A DNA stretch of 64,000 nucleotides from Actinoplanes sp. NBRC 103695 (GTDB lineage Bacteria > Actinomycetota > Actinomycetes > Mycobacteriales > Micromonosporaceae): positions 1 to 64,000 of the forward strand of contig NZ_BSTL01000033.1 of the NCBI RefSeq assembly GCF_030269485.1, given 5' to 3'. Positions within the stretch are counted from its first letter, which is position 1, and each line of letters begins with the position of its first letter. A model generated the notes under the pieces. It saw only the letters and a list, made by a program, of their open reading frames with translations. It made no database searches and was not told where the DNA came from. The position numbers and the translations under genes are program-made. Positions 52,983-61,075 of this stretch are shown here, piece after piece.

Positions 52983-53078
52983 TGATCTGGCGCGGGATCG
53001 ATCTGGCTTGGGACCGATCTGGCTTGGGACCGATCTGGCCCGGGACCGATCTGGCCCGGGACCGATCTGGCTTGGGAC
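52983..53078. repeat. 16-bp tandem repeat, six units
   Basis: One diverged and five near-perfect copies of CGATCTGGCTTGGGAC run from 52983 to 53078 (two copies have CCC for TTG). They end five bases before the stop of the minus-strand gene at 53083. Together with the 44-bp array they fill the 523-bp gene-free gap. Between the arrays I see only the DnaA-like box and a doubled GCGGCGAAATTTGAT-like segment. Confidence 0.9.
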
Positions 53079-53082
53079 CGGC

Positions 53083-54255
53083 CTAGGACGGGCGGGTCCA
53101 GCGGGGCGGGTCGAGGTCGGGGACCGGGTCCAGGTCGTCGACGGCGTCGGACCAGGGGCGGGTCGTGCCGTCCCAGTCGAGTTCGTCCGCCGACGGCAGC
53201 AGCGCGCCGACAGCGGCGACCGTCCGCGTGCGCAGGCCGTCCACCAGCGTCAGCGAAGCCGCGCCGGGCAGCGTCTCGGCCTGCCGCGCGTACTCCTGGA
53301 CCCGCTGGATCGTCTCCGCCCGCCGCACACAGTCGTGCAGCGGATGCCCGGGCGCCGCGCGATAGGGCACCGTGCGCCCGTCGCCGTCACTCACGTACGC
53401 CATGGGGGTGATCGCCCGCGGTGACGCCAGGTACATCACCTCGGCCCGCGCGAACAGCTCGGGCAGGTGCGCGCTCCCGTCCGCCGCCACGATCAACGTC
53501 GCGTGGTCCGGCGCGAACGCCACCGGCTCCCCGCCCACCTGCCCGGACAGCTTCGCCAGCCAGCCGTCCAGCAGCAGGTGCGACGTCCAGTACGCGTTGT
53601 CGTCCCCGGCGAACTGCACGATCACCGGCTCGTCCGTGACACCGTGCAGCACCGCCCCGGACAGGTTGCCGCGCGCCGCCCGGAACACCTCGTCGGCGGT
53701 CACGCCCCACCCGGCGAGTTGGTCGGCACCCACGTACGTCATGGTCTCGGGCTGATCGACCACCACGAACTCGGACAGGAACGGCAACCGTGACCGCCGC
53801 AGCGGCGCGTCCGGCCCACTGGCCGGGACGCCGCCGCGCAGGTGCGCCGGCCGGAGCAGCGGCCGCAGCATCGGGCACACCTCGGACCACTCCCGCGGCA
53901 GGCTGGGCTCGCTCAGGAAACCGGCGACGAAGGCGTCCACCCTGGCCCGCCGCGCCCGCCTGCCTCTCGGCCGCGGCACCGCCTGGGCCCACCGTGCCCG
54001 TCTGCTCCCCGGCGGCGTCTCGGCCCACCGTGCCCGTCTGCTCCCCGTCCGTGGCACCGCCTGGACCCGGCGGTCGGACTGCGACTTCAGCAGCGGCTCC
54101 AGCGGGAGCACCGTGACCTCGTCGGCCCCCGGCCGGGTGAACCGCACCGTGAACGCCGCCGACTGGTACCGCGCGTCGGCCACCCCGGCTCGCCGCAGCC
54201 GCCGGATGACCTGGCTGGCCAGCCGGGCGCGGGCGATCCGGTGCAACAGCCCCAC
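53083..54255 (-). CDS. uncharacterised soluble protein, possibly DUF1444 (YtpQ)-like
   Basis: 390 aa, GTG start with GAGAGGGG seven bases upstream. The central part has features of DUF1444/YtpQ-type proteins (FLSEFVVVDQPETMTYVGAD, VIVQFAGDDNAYWTSHLL, ARAEVMYLASPRAITPMAYV), but I hold this only loosely. Near residues 60-105 is an Arg/Ala/Pro-rich insertion with a repeated GSRRARWA block, encoded by an identical 24-bp pair at 53987 and 54023. Function unknown. It lies 31 bp downstream of the PrmC-related gene on the same strand, so they may be co-transcribed. Confidence 0.75.
   Translation of the reverse strand: MGLLHRIARARLASQVIRRLRRAGVADARYQSAAFTVRFTRPGADEVTVLPLEPLLKSQSDRRVQAVPRTGSRRARWAETPPGSRRARWAQAVPRPRGRRARRARVDAFVAGFLSEPSLPREWSEVCPMLRPLLRPAHLRGGVPASGPDAPLRRSRLPFLSEFVVVDQPETMTYVGADQLAGWGVTADEVFRAARGNLSGAVLHGVTDEPVIVQFAGDDNAYWTSHLLLDGWLAKLSGQVGGEPVAFAPDHATLIVAADGSAHLPELFARAEVMYLASPRAITPMAYVSDGDGRTVPYRAAPGHPLHDCVRRAETIQRVQEYARQAETLPGAASLTLVDGLRTRTVAAVGALLPSADELDWDGTTRPWSDAVDDLDPVPDLDPPRWTRPS
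53987..54046. repeat. 24-bp in-frame direct repeat, spacing 36
   Basis: GCCCACCGTGCCCGTCTGCT with CCCC appears at 53987-54010 and 54023-54046 without mismatch. It encodes the repeated RRARWA blocks of the minus-strand gene. Confidence 0.85.
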
Positions 54256-54286
54256 GGCGCGGCCCCTCTCTGACAGGCCGCAGACC

Positions 54287-55042
54287 CTACCGCACCGCCA
54301 CGATCACCGTCGCCTCCAGATCGTCGTCGCTCACCACCTCCGGACGCAGGCCGGACCCCTTGGCCGTCGCCGTCGCCGCCTCGATCTGAGCCTCGGTGAT
54401 CTCGGAGAGCAGCACCCCGCCGGGAGTCAGCCACCGCGACGCTCCGGCGGCCACGGCGCGGAAGACGTCGAGCCCGTCGCCGCCGCCGTCCAGCGCGGTG
54501 TGCGGCTCGTGGTCGCGGGCCTCGGCCGGCAGCAGCGGGATGTGCCGGGTCGCGACGTAGGGCACGTTCGCCAGCAGGACGTCGATCGGCAAGGGCTCGG
54601 GGAGCGCGTCGTAGAGGTCGCCCTGGAACACCTCGCCACGGCCGGCCAGGTTGTCCCGGGCGCAGGCGACGGCCACCGGATCGACGTCGGCTGCGTAGAG
54701 CGTGACCTCGGGACGATGCCGGGCCACGGCCAGGCCGAGCGCGCCGGAGCCGCAGCACAGGTCGACGACCACGGCATGCTCGGCGGTGCGCCGGACCGCC
54801 TCGCGGACCAGGAGCTCGCTGCGGACCCGCGGGACGAAGACGCCCGGACGTAGCCGTACGCGTACCCCCGCGAAGTCGGCGAAACCCACCACCTGCTCGA
54901 GCGGCTCGCCTCCCGCACGCCGCGCGACCATCTCCGCGAGAGCGGAGTCGTCGGGCGCGGCCTTGATCAGCGCCGCGGCCTCGTCCTCCGCGAACACGCA
55001 CCCCGCCGCCCGCAGCGCGGTCACCACCTGGTCCTCGGTCAT
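54287..55042 (-). CDS. PrmC-related protein-(glutamine-N5) methyltransferase-like protein
   Basis: 251 aa from the ATG at 55042 (MTEDQVVTALRAAGCVFAED). SAM motif VVDLCCGSGALGLAVA and a HemK-like N-terminal helical domain are present. The catalytic NPPY of PrmC is NVPYV here, as in the separate PrmC-related subfamily (TIGR03704) whose substrate is unknown. The true prmC of actinobacteria lies elsewhere, near prfA. An extension to 55105 lacks family similarity. Confidence 0.88.
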   Translation of the reverse strand: MTEDQVVTALRAAGCVFAEDEAAALIKAAPDDSALAEMVARRAGGEPLEQVVGFADFAGVRVRLRPGVFVPRVRSELLVREAVRRTAEHAVVVDLCCGSGALGLAVARHRPEVTLYAADVDPVAVACARDNLAGRGEVFQGDLYDALPEPLPIDVLLANVPYVATRHIPLLPAEARDHEPHTALDGGGDGLDVFRAVAAGASRWLTPGGVLLSEITEAQIEAATATAKGSGLRPEVVSDDDLEATVIVAVR

Positions 55043-55080
55043 GGCCACAGGTTTAGCACCTCGGCAAGAGCCGATCGACG

Positions 55081-55106
55081 TTATCCACAGTCGAGGGTTG
55101 TCCACA
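55081..55106 (+). promoter_or_regulatory. pair of DnaA-box-like sites
   Basis: TTATCCACA (55081-55089) and TTGTCCACA (55098-55106) lie 17 bp apart in the same orientation. They sit in the divergent region between the PrmC-related gene and comEA. Two matches so close together are more convincing than the single boxes elsewhere. Confidence 0.5.
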
Positions 55107-55136
55107 GGGCCGGCGTCCGCGTCTCGGAAACTTGCC

Positions 55137-55142
55137 TAGCTT
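55137..55142 (+). promoter_or_regulatory. -10 box of comEA
   Basis: TAGCTT, seven bases, then GTG at 55150, so the comEA-comEC mRNA is probably leaderless or nearly so. It lies 31 bp downstream of the second DnaA-like box. Confidence 0.5.
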
Positions 55143-55149
55143 TCGCCGC

Positions 55150-56058
55150 GTGCCCAAGCGTGAAGACAACGACGAGGTGGTGGAGGCCCGGCTTCGGTCG
55201 GTGCTGGCCACCGACCCGCCCATCAGCGAGGCCTTCGCGGACCGGAGCCCGGTGGCGTGGTCCGAGCTCATCCCGAGCTGGCCGGACGACGTCGACCTGC
55301 CCGACGACGTTTCCGTGGCGCCGCCACCCGCCCGCGCGGCGCCGGTCGACCTGGCGGTCCGCGAGCCGTGGCAGGCCACGCCCGAGCCGGAGCCCGAGCC
55401 GGAGCCGCCGGCGTTGGGGACAGCCGGGGCGTTCGGTGGCCGGCTGGCGGTGTTCGAGCTGGGGCGGCCCGGCGTGAAGGCGCTGGCCGCGGTCGCCGCA
55501 CTGGTCGTGATCATCGCCGGCTTCCTGGCCTGGCGGGCGCGCCCGCACACCGAGACCGTGGCGCCGGGCGAGCCGCCCGTGCCCGCCTCGGTGAAGCAGG
55601 ACGAGCAGGACCCGATGGCCGTCCCGGCACCGAGCGGGTCGGCGTCCGCCCAGGTCGTGGTGGCCGTGGCCGGGAAGGTTGCCAAGCCTGGCCTGGTCAC
55701 GCTGCCCGCCGGCGCGCGGGTCGCGGATGCGCTGACCGCCGCCGGTGGCGCGCTGCGCGGGGTCGACCCGGGTCCGCTCAACCTCGCCCGCAAGGTGGTC
55801 GACGGCGAGCTGATCATGGTCGGGGCGCCGCCACCGTCCGCGGCCGCCGCATTGAACGCACCGGGCGGCCCTCTGAATCTGAACGCCGCCACCCTCGCTG
55901 ACCTGGACACTCTGCCCGGCGTCGGGCCGGTGCTGGCACAGCGGATCCTCGAGGCGCGCGACGCGCAGGGCGGTTTCAAGGCCGTCAGCGACCTGCGCAA
56001 GGTGAGTGGCATCGGCAGTTCCCGGTACGAGCAGCTCAAGGACCTGGTGACGGTGTGA
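55150..56058 (+). CDS. comEA: ComEA-like DNA-binding membrane protein
   Basis: 302 aa from the GTG at 55150. An acidic, Pro-rich cytoplasmic tail (1-105) precedes one membrane segment (ALAAVAALVVIIAGFLAW). Outside the membrane come an SLBB domain (VVVAVAGKVAKPGLVTLPAG) and a helix-hairpin-helix domain at the end (LNLNAATLADLDTLPGVGPV, RKVSGIGSSRYEQLKDLV). ComEA holds incoming DNA during transformation. The stop overlaps comEC by GTGA. Natural competence is not proven for this group, but the pair is widely kept. Confidence 0.93.
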   Translation: MPKREDNDEVVEARLRSVLATDPPISEAFADRSPVAWSELIPSWPDDVDLPDDVSVAPPPARAAPVDLAVREPWQATPEPEPEPEPPALGTAGAFGGRLAVFELGRPGVKALAAVAALVVIIAGFLAWRARPHTETVAPGEPPVPASVKQDEQDPMAVPAPSGSASAQVVVAVAGKVAKPGLVTLPAGARVADALTAAGGALRGVDPGPLNLARKVVDGELIMVGAPPPSAAAALNAPGGPLNLNAATLADLDTLPGVGPVLAQRILEARDAQGGFKAVSDLRKVSGIGSSRYEQLKDLVTV

Positions 56059-58316
56059 CGCCCGACCTGCGCCTGGCCGGGTTCGCGGTGGCCACCTGGC
56101 TGTCCGCGCTGGGCTGCCTGTACGCCTCGGCGAGACTCGGTTTCGCGCTGGCCGGGGCGGCCTTCGTGCTCGCCGCCAGCGGCGCCGTGATCTTTCGCCG
56201 CCGGCCGCGCGGGATGGCTTGGATCGTGATCGGGCTCCTGCTCGGGGCCGGATGCGGCGCCGTCGCCACGGCCGCCCGGGTGCTGGCGAAGGAGGCGGTT
56301 CCGGTGGGGGAGGGCGAGACCGTCACCGCCGACCTGATCGTGCGCGACGACCCTCGATCGCTGGCGAGATCGGCGGGACAGCCGCCGACCTACCTGGTCG
56401 CCGTCGAGGTCGTACGCGTGCGCGATGTCCGCCTGAACGCCCGCGGCATCGTCCTCGGCAGCCACGGGGCCTGGCGCGGCCTGCTTCCCGGCCAGCGCCT
56501 CACGACGACCGGCCGGCTGCTGCCCCCGCGTGGCGGCGACCTGAGCGCCGCGGTCCTGTCCGTCCGCGAGCCGCCGCAGCCGCACGGCAGACCGTCCTGG
56601 GCGCAGCGTGCGGCCGGCGTCCTGCGCGACGGGCTGCAGCGGGCGTGCGAGCCGCTGCCCGACGAGGCCGGCGGGTTGCTGCCCGGCCTGGTGGTCGGCG
56701 ACACCAGCCGCCTCGATCCGGGCCTGGAAGCGGACTTCCAGGCGACCGGGATGACCCACCTCAACGCGGTCAGCGGGGCAAATGTCGCTATTGTCCTGGG
56801 CGTCGTCCTGTTCGTGGCGCGCCGGCTGCGGGCCGGGCCGGTCGTCGCGGCGCTGGTGTGCGCGGTGGCGCTGGTCGGCTTCGTGATCCTGGCGCGGCCC
56901 TCGCCGAGCGTCGTCCGGGCCGCGGCGATGGGCGCGATCGGCCTGATCGGACTCGCGGCGGGCCGGCCGCGAGCGGCGCTACCGGCCCTGGCCGCCGGTG
57001 TGGCCGTGCTGGTGATCGCCGACCCGGAGCTGGCCGGGGACGCCGGGTTCGCGCTGTCCGTGCTGGCCACCGGCGGCCTGCTGCTGCTCGCCCCGAAATG
57101 GCGGGACGCGCTGCGCCGCCGCGGCTGGCCCGTCGTCGCCGCCGAGGCCCTGGCCGTGCCTGCCGCGGCGCAGGTCGCGTGTGGACCCGTGGTGGCGGGA
57201 CTGTCGAGCTCGGTGAGCCTGGTCGCCGTACCGGCCAATCTGCTCGCCGTGCCGGCCATCGCACCGGCCACGCTGCTCGGGATCGCCGCCGCGGTGCTGT
57301 CGCCGGTCTGGCCGGGCGGCGCGGAGTTCGTGGCGTGGCTGGGGCACTGGCCGGCGACGTGGCTGGTGTGGGTGGCCGGCTTCGGCGCGCGGGTGCCGGC
57401 CGGGGCACTGCCGTGGCCGGGCGGCGTCACGGGTGCGGTGCTTCTCGGCGTGATCACCGTGGCGTTGCTGGTGGCGGCGCGGCGGGCGGTCGTACGGCGG
57501 CTGGTCGCGGTGATCGCCCTGGGCGGCGTGCTCGGCGCCCTGCCGGTCCGGATCCTCGCCTCCGGCTGGCCGCCGCCCGGCTGGCTGGTCGTGGCCTGCG
57601 ACGTCGGACAGGGGGACGCCGTCGTGCTGCCCGCGGGGGACGGCCGTGCCGTGGTGGTCGACGCCGGCCCGGAACCGACGGCGGTCGACGGTTGCCTCCG
57701 GCGGCTGGGGATCCATCACGTGGTTCTGTTCGTGGTCAGCCACTTCCACGTGGATCACATCGGCGGCGTGGCCGGGGTCTTCCGCCACCGCGAGGTCGGC
57801 GCCGTGATCGCCCCGGACTTCGCGGAGCCCCCGGCCGGTCGGCGAGCCGTCGCCGAGCTGGCAAGGATCACCGATGTCGGTCCAGGATGGACATACGCGA
57901 CAGGCGGGATCCGGCTCACCGTCATCGGCCCGGCGGAGCTTTTGAGCGGCACATCGTCCGACGCCAACAACAATTCGCTCGTCATCCGGGCCGCGGTGAA
58001 TGGCAAGACCGTGCTGCTTCCCGGCGACGCCGAGACCGAGGAGCAACACGAGCTGCTTCAGAAGGATGTCAAGGCGGACATTTTGAAAGTCGCGCACCAT
58101 GGCAGCGCGTATCAGGAGCCGGCCTTTGTGGACGCGGTCGATCCGGCGGTGGCGCTGGTGAGTGTCGGCCGCGACAACGACTACGGCCACCCGAACGGGC
58201 CACTGCTCGACCGGCTGCGCCGCGGCGGCGCGCGTGTCCTGCGTACGGATGAATCGGGTGACGTGGCCGCGGTAGCGACCGGCCGTGATCTGTCCGTCGT
58301 GGCGAGGGGGATTTGA
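56055..58316 (+). CDS. comEC: ComEC/Rec2 DNA-uptake channel with metallo-beta-lactamase domain
   Basis: 753 aa, GTG start overlapping comEA. The DUF4131-type N-terminal region is followed by the Competence domain with many membrane segments (GMTHLNAVSGANVAIVLGVV is its hallmark). The metallo-beta-lactamase domain has His563, His565, Asp567 and His568 in SHFHVDHIGGV, GDAETEEQH and VAHHGS. The protein should carry single-stranded DNA inward; the C-terminal nuclease-like domain may degrade the other strand. All metal ligands appear intact. Confidence 0.94.
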   Translation: MTPDLRLAGFAVATWLSALGCLYASARLGFALAGAAFVLAASGAVIFRRRPRGMAWIVIGLLLGAGCGAVATAARVLAKEAVPVGEGETVTADLIVRDDPRSLARSAGQPPTYLVAVEVVRVRDVRLNARGIVLGSHGAWRGLLPGQRLTTTGRLLPPRGGDLSAAVLSVREPPQPHGRPSWAQRAAGVLRDGLQRACEPLPDEAGGLLPGLVVGDTSRLDPGLEADFQATGMTHLNAVSGANVAIVLGVVLFVARRLRAGPVVAALVCAVALVGFVILARPSPSVVRAAAMGAIGLIGLAAGRPRAALPALAAGVAVLVIADPELAGDAGFALSVLATGGLLLLAPKWRDALRRRGWPVVAAEALAVPAAAQVACGPVVAGLSSSVSLVAVPANLLAVPAIAPATLLGIAAAVLSPVWPGGAEFVAWLGHWPATWLVWVAGFGARVPAGALPWPGGVTGAVLLGVITVALLVAARRAVVRRLVAVIALGGVLGALPVRILASGWPPPGWLVVACDVGQGDAVVLPAGDGRAVVVDAGPEPTAVDGCLRRLGIHHVVLFVVSHFHVDHIGGVAGVFRHREVGAVIAPDFAEPPAGRRAVAELARITDVGPGWTYATGGIRLTVIGPAELLSGTSSDANNNSLVIRAAVNGKTVLLPGDAETEEQHELLQKDVKADILKVAHHGSAYQEPAFVDAVDPAVALVSVGRDNDYGHPNGPLLDRLRRGGARVLRTDESGDVAAVATGRDLSVVARGI

Positions 58317-58415
58317 TTATCGGGACCACCCGGGGCGCGGGTGTGATCGCCCGGCGTGGGCGCCCGGATCGACGCCGCGACACGGCCGGGTTAAGTCGTC
58401 AGGATCACTCCGGAT

Positions 58416-58454
58416 CGCACGAACGGGTTCGATGTCATGGAACCCGTTCGTGCG
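58416..58454. terminator. perfect 15-bp inverted repeat after comEC
   Basis: CGCACGAACGGGTTC and GAACCCGTTCGTGCG are perfect complements around the 9-base loop GATGTCATG, 100 bp after the comEC stop. There is no U tract. It could terminate comEC or be an operator. The rest of the 58317-58598 gap shows no gene. Confidence 0.55.
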
Positions 58455-58598
58455 GCATCACGGAGACATTCAGCCTGATCGAGGGGATTTGCCGTTACCG
58501 GGCCCTCGCCTGGCGGGCATATGTCCGTATTTGTACCACGTGGCGAGTGTGACCAGGCAGGGGTGTGGCCGGTCGAACTGTCACACCCCCGTGCGACG

Positions 58599-59579
58599 AT
58601 GTCGAGCGTGACCGACGCACCCCCCGCCCCGTTGCTGCTCGTCCAAGGTGACGAGGAGCTGCTGGCCGCACGCGCCGTGGAGACGGCCGTCGCGTCGGCC
58701 CGCGAGGCTGAGCCGGGTGCCGACGTCCGGGAGTACGAGGCGGGGCAGCTCACCGCCGGCGAGGTCGCCGAGATGCTCAGCCCGTCGCTGTTCGGCGGGC
58801 GGCGGGTGCTGGTCGTCCGCAGTGGTCAGGACGCACGCAAGGACCTGGTGACCGCGCTTCTGGCGTACGCGAAAAACCCGGACCCCGACGTCACCCTGAT
58901 CGTCACCCACCTGGGTGGGGCGAAAGGCAAGGCCTTCGCCGACGGGCTCAGGTCGGCCGGCGCGACCGTCGTGGCCGCGGCCAAGCTCAAGGGCGACCGC
59001 GAGCGGGTGGCGTTCGTGCGCGACGAGTTCCGGCGCCACGGCGGCAAGTGCGACGAGGCGTCGGCGTCCGCGCTGATCCAGGCGGTCGGCACCGACCTGC
59101 GGGAGATCGCGGCCGCCTGCTCGCAGCTCCTCGCCGACACCGACGGCAAGATCACGCCGGCCGTCGTCGCGCGCTACTACCGAGGCCGCGCCGAGGCGAG
59201 CGGTTTCACGGTCGCCGACGCGGCGATGGTCGGCGACGTGCCCGGCGCGCTGGAGGCGTTGCGCTGGGCGCTGCACGTCGGCGTCGACCCGGTCCCGATC
59301 GCCGACGCCATCGCCGACGGCGTGCGGACGGTCGCCCGGGTGGCCTCGGCCGGGCGCGGCAACCCGTACCAGATGGCCAGCACCCTGGGCATGCCGGCGT
59401 GGAAGATCCAGCGCGCCCAGGAGCGGGCCCGAGGCTGGAGCCCCGAGGGCCTGGTCGACGCCATGCAGGCCGCGGCCGACTGCAACGCGGCCGTCAAGGG
59501 CGGCGCCGAGGACCGCGGCTGGGCGCTGGAGCAGGCCGTGTTCGCGGTCGCCGCGGCCCGCCGGGGGTCCGGCCGATGA
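58599..59579 (+). CDS. holA: DNA polymerase III delta subunit
   Basis: 326 aa from the ATG at 58599 (GTG at 58608 is also possible). N-terminal LLLVQGDEELLAARAVETAV, middle VRSGQDARKDLVTALLAYA, and C-terminal GNPYQMASTLGMPAWKIQRAQ are HolA blocks. As clamp-loader delta it opens the beta clamp. The position between comEC and rpsT is conserved. The stop overlaps the next ATG (ATGA). Confidence 0.96.
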   Translation: MSSVTDAPPAPLLLVQGDEELLAARAVETAVASAREAEPGADVREYEAGQLTAGEVAEMLSPSLFGGRRVLVVRSGQDARKDLVTALLAYAKNPDPDVTLIVTHLGGAKGKAFADGLRSAGATVVAAAKLKGDRERVAFVRDEFRRHGGKCDEASASALIQAVGTDLREIAAACSQLLADTDGKITPAVVARYYRGRAEASGFTVADAAMVGDVPGALEALRWALHVGVDPVPIADAIADGVRTVARVASAGRGNPYQMASTLGMPAWKIQRAQERARGWSPEGLVDAMQAAADCNAAVKGGAEDRGWALEQAVFAVAAARRGSGR

Positions 59580-61075
59580 GCCGCATGATCAGGTCGCGCC
59601 GCGCCGCCCCCGAGCAGGACCTTCCGCTGTACGCACGCCTGCTCGGCCTCCGCCAGCTCACCCCGAGCGGCTTCCTGTGCTTCGTGTTCCTCGAGGGCAC
59701 CGTTGCCCTCGGCGTCCTGCTCGCGCTGGCCGAACTGGTCAGCTGGTGGGGCGTCCTGGTGCTGCCGCTGACGGTGGCCGGCATGGTCAAGCTCAACGAC
59801 ATGATCGCCGGCGCGCTGAGCCGCCCCGCGACAGCCACGGCGACGACCTCCGGCGCGACGGCCGGCCGTCGCCCGCTGGTGCGCCCCGCCGCGGTGGCGG
59901 CGTCGGCGCCCGCTCCGGGCCGGTCCGAGTTCGGGATGGACGACTTGTCGCTCTCCCGCGCACGCACGGTCGACCTGAGCAGCGCGGTCGGCGCTCGCAT
60001 GGCCGCCGACCTCACCGACGACGCCGATTCGGCTCACGCCGACTTCGCCAGTGGCGCTGATTTCGCCAGTCGCGCTGACTTTGCTCGCGCTGACCTCGAC
60101 CAAGGTGCTGACCTTGCTCGCGGGGCTGACTTTGCTCGCGGGGCTGGCCTTGCTCGCGGGGCTGGCCTTGCTCGCGGGGCTGGCCTTGCTCGCGGGGCTG
60201 ACCTTGCTCGTGGGACTGACCTCGGCCTTGACACTGGCGTTGATCGTGGTCGCGATGCCGCGCCGGATCTTGGCTGGCGCGGGGACGGGGTCTACTCCGG
60301 CGGATCGTGTGCCGAGCCAGGCAGGGACGGCTGGTCCGGCTCGCTGTTCGACGAAGCTGACCGATACGGCATTTCGGCCGCCAGCTTCGGTCGCGCGGCG
60401 GGCGGACGCTCGCGGTTGCCAGGTGCGGACGACGAACTGCGCCGTCCCTACGAGGTGCTCGACGACCGTGGCTGGTCCGGGGGATCAGTCGAACAAGCTG
60501 GCGGACGCGGCCGACAGTGGGTCGCGCCGGGTGACGGTGGCTGGCTGGGTGGCGCGGCTGCCGAGGACGACGCGTTCGGCCAGGCGCAGGGTGAGCCTGA
60601 CGTCTCGGGTCGGCTGATGAGCGAACGCACCGGTCAAGCAGCGCACGAGCGCGACGACCAGAATCAGCGGCACCGGGAGTGCGAGGGCCAGGATCGGCTC
60701 ACGGGTGACCGGCACGGTCTGAGCGGCCTGCCGGGCGAGCGCGACGGTCTCAGCGGCCTGGTGGCCGAGCGCGACGGCCTCAGCGGCCTGCCGGACGAGC
60801 GCGACGGTCTGGGTCGGACGCCGGGTGTTCATGGCGACCGGGGGGAGTGGCGCGGTCTCGGTGAGTTGCCGGGGGAGCGACGGGGCTCAGGTGAGGTGCC
60901 GGTGGAGCGGGCGCGGTCCGGTGGAGTTCCGGATGACGGCGAGTGGTCCGGTGGCGGTCACGTCGCGACGGCCGCGGACGGCGGTCCGCTGAACGGGCCC
61001 GCACACGTCTGGGCCGATGACCCCGAGACCGTTCGGCAGCGGGCTCGGCAGTCCGCCGCACGCCGCTACGAGTGA
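59576..61075 (+). CDS. membrane protein with long repetitive hydrophilic tail
   Basis: 499 aa from the ATG at 59576, overlapping the holA stop. Two membrane segments lie at about 35-80 (FLCFVFLEGTVALGVLLALA; WWGVLVLPLTVAGMVKLND). About 410 disordered residues follow, with tandem repeats LARGAG (18-bp units, 60113-60220) and later GLSGLPGERD-type units. The N-terminal part, MIRSRRAAPEQDLPLYARLLGLRQLTPSG, looks like a conserved actinobacterial membrane protein downstream of holA; the tail appears lineage-specific. The open frame through the repeats and the charged C-terminus (QRARQSAARRYE) support one long protein, though the tail is poorly constrained. Confidence 0.72.
   Translation: MSRMIRSRRAAPEQDLPLYARLLGLRQLTPSGFLCFVFLEGTVALGVLLALAELVSWWGVLVLPLTVAGMVKLNDMIAGALSRPATATATTSGATAGRRPLVRPAAVAASAPAPGRSEFGMDDLSLSRARTVDLSSAVGARMAADLTDDADSAHADFASGADFASRADFARADLDQGADLARGADFARGAGLARGAGLARGAGLARGADLARGTDLGLDTGVDRGRDAAPDLGWRGDGVYSGGSCAEPGRDGWSGSLFDEADRYGISAASFGRAAGGRSRLPGADDELRRPYEVLDDRGWSGGSVEQAGGRGRQWVAPGDGGWLGGAAAEDDAFGQAQGEPDVSGRLMSERTGQAAHERDDQNQRHRECEGQDRLTGDRHGLSGLPGERDGLSGLVAERDGLSGLPDERDGLGRTPGVHGDRGEWRGLGELPGERRGSGEVPVERARSGGVPDDGEWSGGGHVATAADGGPLNGPAHVWADDPETVRQRARQSAARRYE
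60113..60220. repeat. 18-bp in-frame minisatellite, six units
   Basis: Six 18-bp units of the type CTTGCTCGCGGGGCTGGC encode LARGAG hexapeptides. Two to three more diverged copies may precede them from about 60046. Same period as the arrays at 29761 and 34374. Confidence 0.9.

Noticed and set aside
52576..52985. Short proteins read through the 44-bp array
   Set aside because: The frame rotates at each 44-bp unit and all three frames are open only because stops are rare in this composition.
54287..55042. Housekeeping prmC
   Set aside because: NPPY is replaced by NVPY and the location is wrong for prmC, so it is called PrmC-related only.
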